Part shown: one piece after another, positions 1 through 12,050 of the stretch
Numbering within the stretch: position 1 is the stretch's first letter
Layout: every line of letters starts with the position of its first letter
Assembly: GCA_001599975.1 (NCBI GenBank)
Contig: BCIO01000003.1
Coordinates: forward strand, 1,792,677-1,856,676
DNA length: 64,000 bases
Direction: 5' to 3'
DNA from: Cystobasidiopsis lactophilus
Taxonomy: Eukaryota; Basidiomycota; Agaricostilbomycetes; Agaricostilbales; Chionosphaeraceae
Position numbers and translations under genes: made by a program
Notes under the pieces: generated by a model
The model's input: the letters and a program-made list of their open reading frames with translations, nothing else
What the model was told of the DNA's origin: nothing
Databases searched by the model: none

Positions 1-23
1 TTCCTCGGGCGACTCTTCTTGCC

Positions 24-52
24 TCGCGCGCGCGCTCTCTCTCTCTCTCTCT
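24..52. repeat. CG then CT dinucleotide microsatellite
   Basis: A short alternating CG stretch is followed by about nine CT units (35-52). It lies upstream of the first gene. The rest of bases 1-205 shows no gene and is probably promoter and 5' leader of the channel gene that starts at 206. Confidence 0.85.
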
Positions 53-205
53 GTCTCCATACCCGAGCATTGACTGCTGCTTCATTCTCGTAGGGCTGGT
101 CGCCTACGCTAAGCTCCAACCAAGCTGGCCTTGCTTTTGAATTGACTCGGTTCGCCACCGAGAGGCCTGCCTCTAATTTGTTCCTGCCCCTCTTTTGCTC
201 TCCTT

Positions 206-3200
206 ATGGATGCCGCGACCAGCGCCCTCAACAAAGCCAAGGACCAGGTCGCTTCCAAGGTCGCTTCGGCCACCGCTTCTGCGAATCATGTCCAAATTAC
301 GGCGCTTCTTAACAACTATGACAATGCGACTTCGCAGGCAACTGGGCCACTGGCTTCGCTCTTCAAAAGCCAGGGCGGCGTTTCTTTGATGGTACAGGTT
401 CTGGCGCTCTGGATCCTCTGTGTTAGCTAAGTTCCATATGGAATGATGCTGCTCAAACGCTGAAGAATGGGCGGCTAACAGGGGCTGGTGTACATTATCG
501 TCAAGCTACTCTGGCTTTCGCCCTTCCCATTGCTCAAGAAAGCTGTTCGTCCGCGAGACGCGGAGAAAAAGAGGGAGGAGCGGGCTCTTGGACCGAAGGA
601 GCGCTCGCAGACGGTCGGGTCGTGCACGGCCTTCGTTGCATCCTTGATGCTACACCAGCCCCTCTTTCGCGTTGGGAAACTGGAAACCAACCCCTGGGTT
701 GACGTAAAGGCGCGACAGATCAAGGAACTAGTAAGGGCAGCTCCTCTCTTTCCATCGTTTGCCACTGCTGACCTGGCCCTTCGTACTCTCCAGAGCCTCG
801 ACTCCATCGTTTACATGCTCTTTCTGCGGTGCTGCGTCCAAATGTACTGTTCTGATCCTTGCTTTACTGGCAGGCAGGTGAACTGACCCAATGATTGCTG
901 GCAGCATGTTCTTTTGGTCCGCGGCTGCCATTTTCTTGATTCTCCTGGACCTCAACTACAACTTCCAAGTCAACCCAGATCTGGTCAATAAGTCGGTCTG
1001 GGCGGCCTCCTACGGCAATATGACAGTGCCCTCTAGTTCCAACGTCACGAGTACTTCGTCCAATTCCACCTCCTCTGCCAATGACACAGCAAATGCCACA
1101 AACTCTGGAGACGGCATTTTACCGTATGCTACAATTGAGTTTGTGCAGGGACCAACTCTCCTCTGGCATATAGGCAGGTCTCAGCTGCCAGTGGCCGCCA
1201 CCGTAACGCTAACCTGTCGTCCTATGTCGTAGGAGTCGCTTACTTCAATGTCCTGGTGGTGATTTTTGTCCTAATTCGGTACTGGCCTGTCGTCATCTAC
1301 CTGCGGACCTTGTTTCTGCAGGGCAACCGTGATGATGCCAACGACTACCCTGGCGATGACCGTCGCTGGTTGATCGTAGGTCCATTTATTGACCAGATTT
1401 AAAGGGCCAAAGCCAAGTGAAGTCCACACGCAAGGTCGTTGGGAAAAACGAGTCCGCTCTCGGCGAGGTCGGCGAGTCGACCACGGTCTTTAGCGGCAAA
1501 CCAGCAGAAGACATCCTGAAAGAGAACGCCAAATTCGTGAAACAGGCGGAAGAGAAGCTGATCGAGTTTAGCGAGCTGTGCTCCAACTCCCAAGCCACCG
1601 CAACTTCTTTGATCAACAAGTCCAAAGAGGCTCACCGTGCGTGCTGTTCCAGGAACGGAGCTCCCTGCTTCAGACTGAGAACTCCACTAGGCAAAATTTC
1701 GGCCCATCTCGGGATGCGAACAGAATGGCAGGACCGAGACGGCAACTCGATGTTTCGGAAAGGGGGAGACTACCGAGTTGTGACTTTCAACAACAACATC
1801 GAGGCCCAAGAGTGCTATTTCCAGCTGCGTACAAAGATCGGGAAAAGCCAATTGATGCTGGCCCCAAAATCAGAGGACATCATCTGGCCCAATCTCGCTC
1901 ATCGCATCTCGAACGATGCCGCTCGAAACACACACTACTTTGCTTGTTCTTCCATTCTGGTCGGGCTTTGCGTTTCGTATTGCGTGTTTATCGTTGCGTT
2001 CTCCTTCCTTTCGACGCTGTCGACATGGGAAGCACTTCTCGGCAGCGGCTTCCAGAAGTTCGCCGACTCCAGCTTTGGGAGTGAATTCATGTCGCTGGCC
2101 ACTGGCGTTCTACCAGCATTGTTGACCGCTTTGCTGCGCATATTGATGCCAAAAATGGTCAAACAACTTACAGCCGCCCGGAAGCCCTTTACCTACAGTA
2201 GCAACGACCGCGCCTCGCTTGCTTGGGTCTTCTTTGCGTTGATCGTGGCCAACCTGTTCCTCTTTACTTCCGCTTCAGTGCTTTTCCAGATCTGGTCCGA
2301 GATCAGAACGAACGCTCTGTCGGCGCAAACTTTGGACGACGCCATTTCTTGGCCAACGAAGTTGGTCACAGGCTACCTCAAGGGCACCCGCTTCTGGTTG
2401 ACATGGTTTCCCAGCTCCATTCTCTCGTCTCTGCTAACGCACCTGCAGTTCAACCGCCTTTTTGTCATGCTTTGGAAGAAGATGACCCGTTCGCGGAAGC
2501 TGACGCCAAGGGAGCTCCGAGAATTTGGTGCAGCAGATCCAGAATATCCTGTGTCTGAGAAAGCAGGCAACTTCCTGCTGATGATGGCGGTCTGCTCGGC
2601 GTACGCCCCCTTGTGTGGCACAGTCACCCTGGTTGGCGCCTTTGCGGTGCTCTCCGAGACTTTGCTCGCTAACTCGGAGTTGGTCCACCTCTATATCTGC
2701 GGCAATGATTCTGGAGGTCGTATGTGGAACGTCCTAATCAATCGTCTACTTTTCGGCGTCGGTTTCATCCAGCCAATTGTCACGATGGCCTCCATGTCGC
2801 TCAAGTCACGATCCATAATGGCGCTGTGTCTGGTCCCCTTACCAGTGCTCGTTCTCTTGGTCAAGATTCACTTCCAGAGAGACTTGCTGACTGTCTTTGC
2901 GAACCCTGTGGACGACACGGAAGCCAGCACAAAACGGGTCGCGGAACTCACTGCCTTCACCAAGGAGTTCGAGTTTGGCAAGGATGTAGCGCAGCACCAT
3001 GCCTACTCTGTGGCGCCACCGAGCTACCAGTCGAGACGCTCGTTCGCAGACTCCGAATCCTATCGGCCGCCTTCATATCATGCCTCGGACGAGTCCTTGG
3101 CAAAGTCGTCCCACAGACCGACTTTGTCGGTGCAACGGAGCGGGTCGACAAGAAGTTCTTCCCAGCGCAGCATGTCGACGCGGTCTGTTAGCCAGTCTTC

Positions 3201-3783
3201 CATGGCACCTTCGGCCATGGGGCCTCAAGGGCCACCGAGCTTCACAAAAGTGTTTGCCGACCGGTGGGTCGAAGTGACCTTGAGCAGAGAGGTCGCGGCT
3301 ACGATCCTACGATACCTCGCCGACCCCAACGCGATTGGCGGTGACTCTCTGCGAAGCTTCTTCTTCAGCAGCCAGTCCATCGTTGTCGAGTTTGGTCATG
3401 CTCCGGAGGGCTGCTGCTCAATTGGCGATATCGACCCTTCCTTAGCGGCAGTGTACACGAATAGTGAGTGCGATAAAGGCGTATTTGGCCAGAAACGTGT
3501 TGACGGATGTTTGTTTACAAAGAGCGCTTGCTCTTACGATGTACAAACGCGGTCAAAGTCCCGCTATCTAGAACTTCGTGAAAAGAGCACGCTTCGTCAA
3601 GATCAAGGCGTAAAAACGGTGCGTTCGTCAGAGGCAAGAGGTTTAAGGTATCATCAAAAGCAGGGTAAAGGTGGTAGGCACGGCCCGGGGACTGGGTATA
3701 GCACGTATGCAAGGATCCTCGGCTTCTTTGGCTCAGCTGATGGAAGGGAAGGAGCTGGCAGTCGGAGTGCGCTGAGAGGCTAA
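206..3783 (+). CDS. CSC1/OSCA-like stress-gated cation channel (DUF221 family)
   Basis: This is a multi-exon gene for a polytopic membrane protein of the OSCA/TMEM63/CSC1 family, mechanosensitive or osmosensitive cation channels of the plasma membrane or endomembranes. Early exons encode hydrophobic segments near 488-540, 800-850 and 900-960. These are followed by an Asn/Ser/Thr-rich lumenal loop (about 1015-1110) with several N-X-S/T sequons and another membrane segment near 1225-1300. The large exon from about 1417 carries the cytosolic linker, the family signature in the form APKSEDIIWPNL, then at least seven membrane segments and a Ser-rich cytosolic tail. Probable introns include 393-479, where a GTACAG donor joins SLM to GLVYII, and small ones near 845-904 and 1160-1210. 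The 3' end is doubtful. A good GTGAGT donor lies at 3464, and the open frame beyond it to 3783 looks non-coding and overlaps the last codons of the opposite gene. The family is recognised with good confidence, the borders are not. Confidence 0.68.
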
Positions 3784-6700
3784 GCCGCCAGGCTGGGCTT
3801 CCATGATGAACGGCGTCTGCAGGAGGGTGGCAGCCGAGGGACGAGAATTATAGTCCCTGCGGAGCGTGAAACTCATCAGACGCGCGGCCTGCTTGCCAAG
3901 TCCAAAGCACACGCACTGCAAGAAGGTCATTCCCAAAAACTTCTGCGCGTCGGGCGTGATGTCGGTGGGTATGTCCGGGGCGGCAGAGTTGGTGCCGATC
4001 TGGAAAGAGTGATCAGCATGGTAGGTAGGCCATACCAGGGAAAGAAAGATTATTACTTTGAACAAAGCCTGCATTTGGTTGAGGCTGACATGAGGGTGGT
4101 CGCCAGTGAGCATCTCGATGGTGACGCAACCCAGAGACCAGATATCGGCCTTGCTCGTATAGCTGGTCTGCTTGACGACCTCGGGTGCCATCCAGAAGAC
4201 GGAGCCTTGGAGGGAAGGGCGGTGAATTTTGACATTGCCAAGCAAGTCTGCATTTCGGCATTCAGGAAGGCTCATCTCCGATTTGAGATGCAAAAACACA
4301 CTGTCTTCCACCCTCTTAGAAATACCGAAGTCGGAGATCTTGATGGAACCCTTGTTGTCCACTGGAAAAACAGCCCAGACTCAGTCAGAACAGAAGTCGG
4401 GCCAGTGAAAGCCTTGGCTTACCTAGAATGTTAGCTCCCTTGATGTCTCGGTGGATAATGTCACGCTCGTGGAGGTAGTTGAGGCCTTGAAGGATCTGGC
4501 GGACAAAGGTGCGAACCAGTGGCTCTTCGAAGGCGCCATAATTCCGTAGCAGAGCCACAACGGAGCCTCCAGGGACGTATCTAAGACAAAAGGAGGTGCC
4601 ATGAGCTTCGGGCGTTGAACAAGACAGCATTGACTTACTCTAAGAAAATGTTAAGGTGATCGCCGTCGGACGAAGAATCTGCGCACGTGACATAATGAGA
4701 TGTGGCCAATCAAGACCAAACAAGAGCGGACCAAGGTATTCGACGATGTTCTCGTGCTGCAAGCCCTTGAGGAGCTCGATTTCTCGCTCCAGCGCGTCCA
4801 GCATGCTCTTCTTCCGCGACTCATTGTGGGAATCGCCTTTCGGGATCTCGACTTGCTTGACAGCCATCAAGGTGCCGTTCATGGCGTTCATGGCCAGGAA
4901 GACTTGTCCGAAGGAGCCAGCGCCGATGAGTGCGCCCTTGATCCACTTGATTTGGTTCCGCGCTGCAAACGGGCGGTCAAGGCGTGAGCGAGCTTTCCCT
5001 CAACAAGAGCAAGGTGTCAAAGAGCTTACTCCCGGTAGAAGTGACCTTTTGAGGGGCGTTCTCGTCCGCTTCTTCATCCTCGTCCTCGTCTTCATCTTCG
5101 GTATCTTCGTCGGTGATGCCCTCCGATTCCTCTTCTTCGATGGAGGAGTCGGGCCTGAGGGAGTGCACCGAGCGCCTGAACGAGCTGGTGTCATCGCCAG
5201 TCGACGAGTATTCGCTGTCTTCAGTAGCTTGCACACTTTCGCCTCCGCCGCCCCACAGGCCCGCGGCCATGCTCATGCGCCTGTGCTCCACCTCGGCGGT
5301 GATTTCGTCGACGGTCAGCAAGCTGGCGTTGTCCGAGTCCCTGCCAGCCCCGCCTGACCTCGACGTCCGCACCGACAAGCGGGAGGATAGGCGGCTGCCC
5401 ACAGAGCGAGGCCTGCGCACGCCCAAGGACGAATCATCGTCCAAGATGCCCTCTGTGATCGATGGCGGGTCTTGTGGCAAACCATCTGAGTTGTCCAGGT
5501 CGTCCTCGAACGAGGTGTCGGACGCGGGCGCCCGGGAGTAGCGCGAGTTGGCGCGATTGAGAGGCGCAGGCGCGTAGTGGTCTTTTGACGGCAGCGGCGG
5601 AGGGTCGAAAGCACCTGCGCCACCAGGAGCTGTACCAGCTGATCCCGCAGACGAGACGGAGAAGCGGGAGGAGTTGGCGTCCCAATTGGAGAGATTCGGG
5701 GTGCCCATGAACTGCGACTTGGGGCGGGCGGCTGCCGCCATGGACCGGCGCACCGAGTTGCGCACCGTCTTGTTGAGCAGCTTTTTCTCGGCCGAGGGGA
5801 AGAAATCGGCCAAGTGGTTGGAGATGAGCTCGGAAGGCGGGCGATGGCCAAAGAAGCTGCGGATCCTGGTCGCGCCGCCGTTCAAAAAACCGCCTCCGCC
5901 TAAAGACGGAGAGCGAGTGGCAGCTTGCTGACTCGCTGCCGAAGCCGTGTTCCAGTCCAAAAGGCCAGACATGACGGAGACGGTGGAAGCGCGGTTCATC
6001 TTAGAGCCCTTTCGAACCGGTGGCGGCTCCTCCAGCAGTGGCGAAGGCGCCAGCTCGATGGCAGACCCAGAAGAAGGAGAAGAAGGCGTCGGGCTGGCGG
6101 GCTCGACCGAGGTGGCGGGAACGCGAACATCGAGCATGTAAGTCGGCGAGGTCGGCGAAAGGAGCTCGTTGTTGGCCGTGTGAGGTCGGGAAGAGGAGAT
6201 TGGCAGGTCCTCGCCAAAAAAGTCGCGGAGCTTGTTTCGAGGGGCTTGCCTCTTGCCGCCCACTCGCCGGAGGAGAAGGCCGCGTTGGCGCTCTGGCCGG
6301 TGCACGTTGGTGCAGATGTTGATCAGCTCAGCGTCGTTCAGCCAGCGCCCTGAGAGGTACCTTGTTTGTAAGAGCAAGAAAACACTGTGAGAAGGCAAGA
6401 AACGAACCTGTGCCATCGGCTGTCGAAGCAAAGATGGCCCAGCCGTCGAGCTCGGAGTAGGTGGAGTCCCCGTCTCTCGTGCGAGCCGCTTGGGCGCCCA
6501 CCGAGAGCTTGTTGAACTTCTTGAGCACGCGGCCAAGGATTTCGAGCGCCTCGCCGCTCGCGTTCTCGACGTTGACCAGCTTGGTCACGCCGTCCTCCTC
6601 GGATCCGAACTTGACCGTCTTCTTCATCAGGTCCTCCATCGATGCGGGCGAGGCCATGATGCCCGCGCTGGTGGCTGAGACGGTGCCGGCGTGGGTGGTC

Positions 6701-7872
6701 GGCTTGGAGAAGCCGCCCTTTCCGACGGAGAAGCCGCCGTCCTTGTTGGGCTGGCCCGGGCGAGAAAAGTCAAGGGGGATGTTGGTAGGCGTCAGTGTTT
6801 CGTTGATGGGCAGCAAGGTGGTCTTGTTGCCTGGGCCGCCACCGGGCGCTGTGGATGGGCGCTGGTCGGGCGGCGTCGAGAAGGAGTCCAACGTGGGGGA
6901 CGAGTTGTTGGCATAAGGGTGGTGCGAGAGATTCAAAGGCTGGTGGTAGGAGCCGGTCGCCGTAGACGGCCTCTGCTGGGGGTTGTTCAAAGAGATGGAC
7001 CCAGAGGACGTCTTCCGATGTAATTGGCCTGCTCCCCCTTGGCTCGGCCCCGAGATCGGCTTCTGAGGCTGGGCAGACGCTGGCTGGCCCGTGGTGTAGG
7101 CTGGGTATTTGGTGGACCGGGTGGCCTGGCCCAAAGGAACGTTGGACGCATTGGAGGAGGTCCTTGCCCGCTCTCTTGACTGTTGATCCGCCGCTGTCGC
7201 GTTTGGCGCGGGCGGCAGGGAGCCCCTAGGAGCTGGTAGGATTGGAGGGCCATTCTGACGTGGGGAGGAGGTGCGGCGGATGTGCTGGCCGGTAATGGCG
7301 TTGGGAGAGGTGGCCGAAGGGGAGAGCGAACCGGAAGAGGAGGCCGGCGCAGAGAGCAAGGACGAGCCGGAACCCCTGCCCTGCTGCAGCTGGGACGTGG
7401 CCACCCTGGAGGTGGAGGACTCGTGCAGCCGCAGCGGGGGTGGAGGGTTGCGGATGATGGACCCGTTCCTTCTTGGGGCCTGAGCGGGCGCGGAGGAGGG
7501 GGAGGTGGACAAGGAGGAGGAGAGGGAGGTCAGTGACGGCGACTTGGACAAGGAAGAGGTGGTGAGGGTGGATTTGCGGTGGCCAGCAGCGACGCAGGCG
7601 GCCCTCAGCTTCTTGATGGCGACGACAATCTTGATGCGGTCGCCGACGGAGTGGATGCCCATCTCCTTCAAGGCCGACTGGTCGCAGTCGAGCAGGACGG
7701 TGCCTTTGATGTCGTGGGCGGCAAAGGCGGGCGCATAAGAGCCTACGCGATTCTCGGCCAAGAAGCGGGCGACCCCTTCATCGTCCCAGCTGGCCACCCA
7801 GGAGAGGACGGACACGCCAGGCGGGGCGCTGAAGCTGTTCATCGAGTCGCTCGAAGGTGACCTCCTGGCCAT
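3733..7872 (-). CDS. STE11: MAP kinase kinase kinase STE11
   Basis: This is the MAPKKK of the fungal pheromone/filamentation cascade, and by homology of the HOG branch; it phosphorylates an STE7-type MAPKK. In order it has a SAM domain (about 7800-7600) that usually binds an STE50-type adaptor, a long Ser/Pro-rich linker, an RA-like ubiquitin fold (about 6660-6300), the STE11 regulatory motif [15 protein letters not shown], and a C-terminal kinase domain (about 4960-3790). The kinase shows GAGSFGQVF (P-loop), AVKQV (catalytic Lys), [15 protein letters not shown] and WMAPE. Visible introns include 4963-5029 and 4248-4301. Splicing the latter restores the family sequence [20 protein letters not shown] chose the ATG at 7872, which has a strong GCCATGGCC context; an in-frame ATG lies at 7974. 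The 3' end abuts or overlaps the convergent channel gene. Confidence 0.9.
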
Positions 7873-8286
7873 GGCTGAGGGTTCCCAACACTCTAAGGCA
7901 TTGAGCTTGGCCGATGCAAGAAGAGCCTTCCCCTTCCTTGCGCTTGGACCACCTTCTCCGGCTTCTGGGGCCATCGCTGCGACGTTGCATCAAGCACAAA
8001 ACGATGGAGGCCTCTTCAAGAAGCTGGGCCACTCTCACCGTGGACCAGCTGGCCACGTCCGAGAGCAAAGGCCCGCTCAGTGCGTTTGTTTGTTCGCAGT
8101 GGCCCAAATTCGCGCATTGAAGAGCCCAGCCAACAGACCCGATCCACTTGACTGGCCTGTCACGAATGAGCCTGCCTGATGATGTGAGGAGGTTGCTGCT
8201 GGAGTACGAGGTGCCAGGGGCAGAAGAGGCCATCAGTGCGCATGCTCCGCCCTGCTCAATTTGGAGAGAAGTGACTGAAGCCAGGG
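7873..8286. promoter_or_regulatory. Divergent intergenic region between STE11 and an RRM-like gene
   Basis: About 414 bases separate the STE11 start (minus) from the next start (plus). I see no supported gene and no clear TATA box. The in-frame STE11 extension up to 7974 lies here. The interval must hold both 5' control regions. Confidence 0.5.
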
Positions 8287-8958
8287 ATGAATCCAAAAGT
8301 CATGCCCTTCTTGCAGCCCTCCTTAACGCACACGCAACACTACGAGATCTTCTTCAACTCTTGGTCCCAAGCCAAAGCGGCCCGCCAAATGCTCTCCGGC
8401 GTATCCTGGGGTGGAAGTGCCCCGCTTGGCTCGTCCATGGGTGTTTGGTCGTCCAAGCTGCCCAGCTACTTTTCCTCTAGAACGGTCGGCACGGGCTCTC
8501 AAGCCACCATCCGGTCCATCTTGAAGGAGCACATCGAGCCCGACCTTCCACGAGGCCAAGGGGGCGAAGGAGGGCGTGTCCTCGACTTTGCGGGCAGGTC
8601 GGTCGGGATCTTTGGCCTGAGCCAACAAGTCTCCCCGGACATGCTGGTCCGCTTCTTGAAAAAACTGGGCAACTTCGAACCGCTGCCCCGAAGCGTTGCG
8701 CAGTCAGGCCGGCCGGGTGAAGATCGGGTACTCTCTTTGCCCGCGTCAGTCATCCGTCTTTTATTGTCTTTCAAGAAGAGAACTGAAAAAGAGGAGAGCA
8801 GACCGAAGGACAAGCAGTGGTTGAGCACACGGGTGCTGAGGTTCTCCACCACGTCGGAGGCCTACCGACTCGCCAGGACGCTCAACCACACCCGGCAGGT
8901 CCTCCACCTCGGCCGCACGCCCGTCAAGTTCTTCTTCAGGGCGGCCGTCATTTGGTGA
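8287..8958 (+). CDS. Small RRM-like protein of unknown function
   Basis: I do not recognise this protein. The frame encodes about 195-224 residues. The middle (SVGIFGLSQQVSPDMLVRFL) and the end (TRVLRFSTTSEAYRLARTL) look like the first strand plus helix and the third strand plus second helix of a degenerate RNA-recognition motif. The segment between them has a possible in-frame intron at 8728-8817 (GTACTC to AGCAG) that would remove about 30 polar residues and shorten the loop. The N-terminus is Ser/Gly-rich, which could suit a mitochondrial protein, but no clear presequence is visible. It is divergent from STE11 and just upstream of the glucosidase gene on the same strand. The call rests on pattern only. 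Confidence 0.5.
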   Translation: MNPKVMPFLQPSLTHTQHYEIFFNSWSQAKAARQMLSGVSWGGSAPLGSSMGVWSSKLPSYFSSRTVGTGSQATIRSILKEHIEPDLPRGQGGEGGRVLDFAGRSVGIFGLSQQVSPDMLVRFLKKLGNFEPLPRSVAQSGRPGEDRVLSLPASVIRLLLSFKKRTEKEESRPKDKQWLSTRVLRFSTTSEAYRLARTLNHTRQVLHLGRTPVKFFFRAAVIW

Positions 8959-9069
8959 AACCGGGTTGGCCACTTGTAGTAACATTCAGCCTCTTTGCTC
9001 CACTCCCACCAACTTGCCTTCGGCCTGATGATTTTCTGAGACTTCCACCTTGAGTTTGCACGTCCAATC

Positions 9070-12011
9070 ATGCACGTACTAGACTGGGCTTTGCGCGCCT
9101 GCCTCCTTTTAGCAGTCGCCCAAGCCGCGACTTCGAACGAGAGCTTCAACGCAGGCAGGAAATGGCAGTGGTCCACTTACCGTCCCAACCTCTATTTCGG
9201 CCTCAAGCCCTCTTTACCTCACTCGGTGCAGACGGGCCTGATGTGGAACGGCGTGCAATCCTTCGCCGCGCTTCGAAACGTCCGCCATTCATGCGAACAG
9301 AACGACGGCGTCGAGGCGTACAACTGGGTCCGCCACGACGGCGTCAATGGCGGCGAACAAGTCATCAGAGATGTGGAGAACAATGTGGAGATCAAAACGA
9401 GCTTCTTGAAAGCGGGAGGCGGTCAGCAAGGTGGGCATCCGCTCTCGACGCTGGTTTTGACAGAGTTCTGACCGTTCGGTTCGCAGGAGGGCACTGGGGA
9501 GTCAGAATACAAGGAAAACCGATCGAACAAGGTACGACTGTGCCGCTTTTGGACGGCACTTCAAGATCTGATGTCGGCGCAGGCTCTGTGTCAAGGATCT
9601 CTCTGGTTCATTACGTGACGATTCAAGGGCTGGGGTCGATCAACATGGATGATGAAGAAGCGGATGAGGTAGCTTGCCCACTGTTCTACTGCCGAAGTAC
9701 CGATTCTAAACAGCAGATTGCAGGACGGCTTGGAAGGTCCCGTCGAAATCACCGGCACCACGCCCGATTTGGGCGATTTCACTTTGAGCGTTAGTCTAGG
9801 TGGGTCCCTGTATCTTGCTCAAACGAGCAAGTCTCGTGCGCTAATCGGCTTGCAGGCCCCGAAAACGTGGCACCTCGAAGCGGCCACCACTCCGAAGACT
9901 TTGGCTCCAAGCTAGAACGCTTTCAGTACCTAGGGCTGCCAGTGTCTCCAGAGCTCACTTGGCGAGCCAAAGATTTCATCGCCCAAGAAACGATGAAGGA
10001 TGCCGAGCGCATCATGGGCAAATACGGCCAGAGCGACCTGCCCGACCCAGCGCTGGTACTGCTGCTGCCGAACGAAGTGCGCTCTGGGTCAAACTTGATT
10101 GCCATCCAGAAGATTCTGGAGGGAAGCTGGTCGATGGATATACTCTACAAAGCCCATTCGGCGCCGGGTGCCTTGGACTGTGCGCGTAGCCTCTTTTGAC
10201 ATGCCGCCAGAGCATTGACGCTAATATGTAAGATTGGTGCAGCTGCCGGCCTGACGGCTGGACTAGACGCCTTCGCCAGGTCGTACGACGCTCAATTCGA
10301 CTCGACGTTCAAGCTCGACTCTAAAGGGTATTCACCCGCAAACATCGAATTCGCTCGCACGCTGACCGCAAGCATGCTGGGAGGCATTGGGTACTTTTAT
10401 GGCTCGTCCATTGTGGACGCTCAGTTCGCGTTCGACTACGACTCGGACGGCGACAACTCAATGGCCGACTTCGAAGACAACGTCAAGAGGGACCGCAACC
10501 CTCAGATGACCGAGGAAAGGGAGCTGCTTACTGCAACTCCTAGCCGTCCCTTCTTCCCCAGGGGATTCTACTGGGACGAAGGCTTCCACCTCCTGCTCAT
10601 TGGCATCTATGACCCGCAAATCAGGTGCGTCCTTCGCAAGTGCTTTTACGCTGGCAAAGTTTCATCCGGGTGCACGGACAGTCTCGACATTCTCCAAAGC
10701 TGGGTGAGCTTGATCGACAGCAACGGATGGGTTGGGCGCGAGCAGATTCTTGGCGACGAAGCCCGATCGAAGGTCGGTCTCTTTGCGCTTTTGCGGCTCT
10801 TGGCTGAGCGTTGGTACAAAGGTTCCGCAAGAGTTTTGGATCCAGTACCCAACCTATGGCAATCCGCCGACGTTGCCGATCGCGGTCGCTCACCTTGTCT
10901 CTCAACTTACCGCTGGCGACGGCCTGGCTGACTACGATAGCCCGCGAGCATCAATGCTCGAGTCTCTGCGCCGGATGTACCCCGATTTGAAGCGGCACTA
11001 TGAATGGTTCCTTCGAACCCAAAGAGGATCGTCGGTCCACGGCAAGCGCACCACCTTTCGGTGGCGAGGGCGCAGCGAGCAACACGTCCTTACTTCGGGC
11101 CTGGATGATTACCCCCGAGCCAGGCCGCCGAGCTCTGGAGAACTCCATCTCGACCTGGCTTGTTGGATCGCATACTTCAGCCGGACAATGGAGCAGTTGG
11201 CCAACTCGCTTGGGGCCACTGAAGACGCGTCCGAGTACGCTTATACATTCGAAAACATCTGGAGCAACATTGAAGGTGCGAATTGTACCTGTGACCATCA
11301 CGACGAAACGCTAAAATTGATCACCTGCAGCGACGCATTGGAGCGAAGAAGACAATATGTATTGCGATGTTTCGCTGAACGAAAATGGTTTGGCTTTGTC
11401 TTTCCTCACCTCTCGTCTTGATGCCAAAGCGGAAATGAGCAGAGGAACCGATCTTTGTCTGCCATAAGGGCTACGTCACACTCATGCCGCTCATGCTGGG
11501 CTTGGTGGCGCCGGATTCGTCACGCCTTGGCTCTTTGCTAGATGACTTGTCGAGCACAGATCGTCTGTGGTCGGACTTTGGCATTCTCAGCCTGTCGAAG
11601 TCCGACGCTGACTTCGGTGGCGGCGACGATTATTGGTGCGGCCCCATCTGGATTCAAATGAACTATCTCGTGCTTCAGGCCTTACACTCTGTACGTTTTA
11701 CATTGGGCGAGGTCATGCCACGCTAAGATTTTATCGCCTCAGCGCTACGCTCAAGAGCCTGGTGCTCATCAAGTCCGCGCGGCAGAGATCTACTCGAGCT
11801 TGCGGCACAACGTTTTATCAAACGTGGAGAGCGAATTTCACCGGACAGGCTTCGTCTGGGAGCAGTACAACCCTCACACAGGGAAAGGGCAACGAAGCAG
11901 GCCGTTCACAGGCTGGACGGCATTGGTGGTCAACAGTGAGCTCACCCGTCTGTGCCCTGATCTATCGTGTCTGACTGCGAACCGGCGCCAGTCATGGCCG
12001 AGATCTATTGA
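9070..12011 (+). CDS. GCS1: Mannosyl-oligosaccharide glucosidase (ER glucosidase I, GH63)
   Basis: Glucosidase I removes the terminal alpha-1,2-glucose from Glc3Man9GlcNAc2 on nascent glycoproteins in the ER lumen, the first trimming step of N-glycan processing. The N-terminus has a hydrophobic leader (MHVLDWALRACLLLAVAQA), followed by the family start RPNLYFGLKP. Further GH63 motifs are MLGGIGYFYG, PRGFYWDEGFH, SWVSLIDSNGWVGREQILG, WIQYPTYGNPP and GLDDYPRA. The last spans the acidic loops of the active site. The gene is broken by about ten introns, seen as repeated frame changes at GT-AG sites (for example near 9435-9487, 9500-9720 and 11270-11450). The final exon ends VMAEIY and stops at 12009-12011. 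Only 39 bases separate it from the end of the convergent GAR-domain gene. Confidence 0.93.
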
Positions 12012-12050
12012 AACTAACGAAGGCATTACTCGCATACAAAAATTAGCAGA

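Noticed and set aside
3733-7872. STE11 as a hint of a mating-type locus
   Set aside because: No pheromone, pheromone-receptor or homeodomain gene was seen in the window, so nothing supports a mating-type region.
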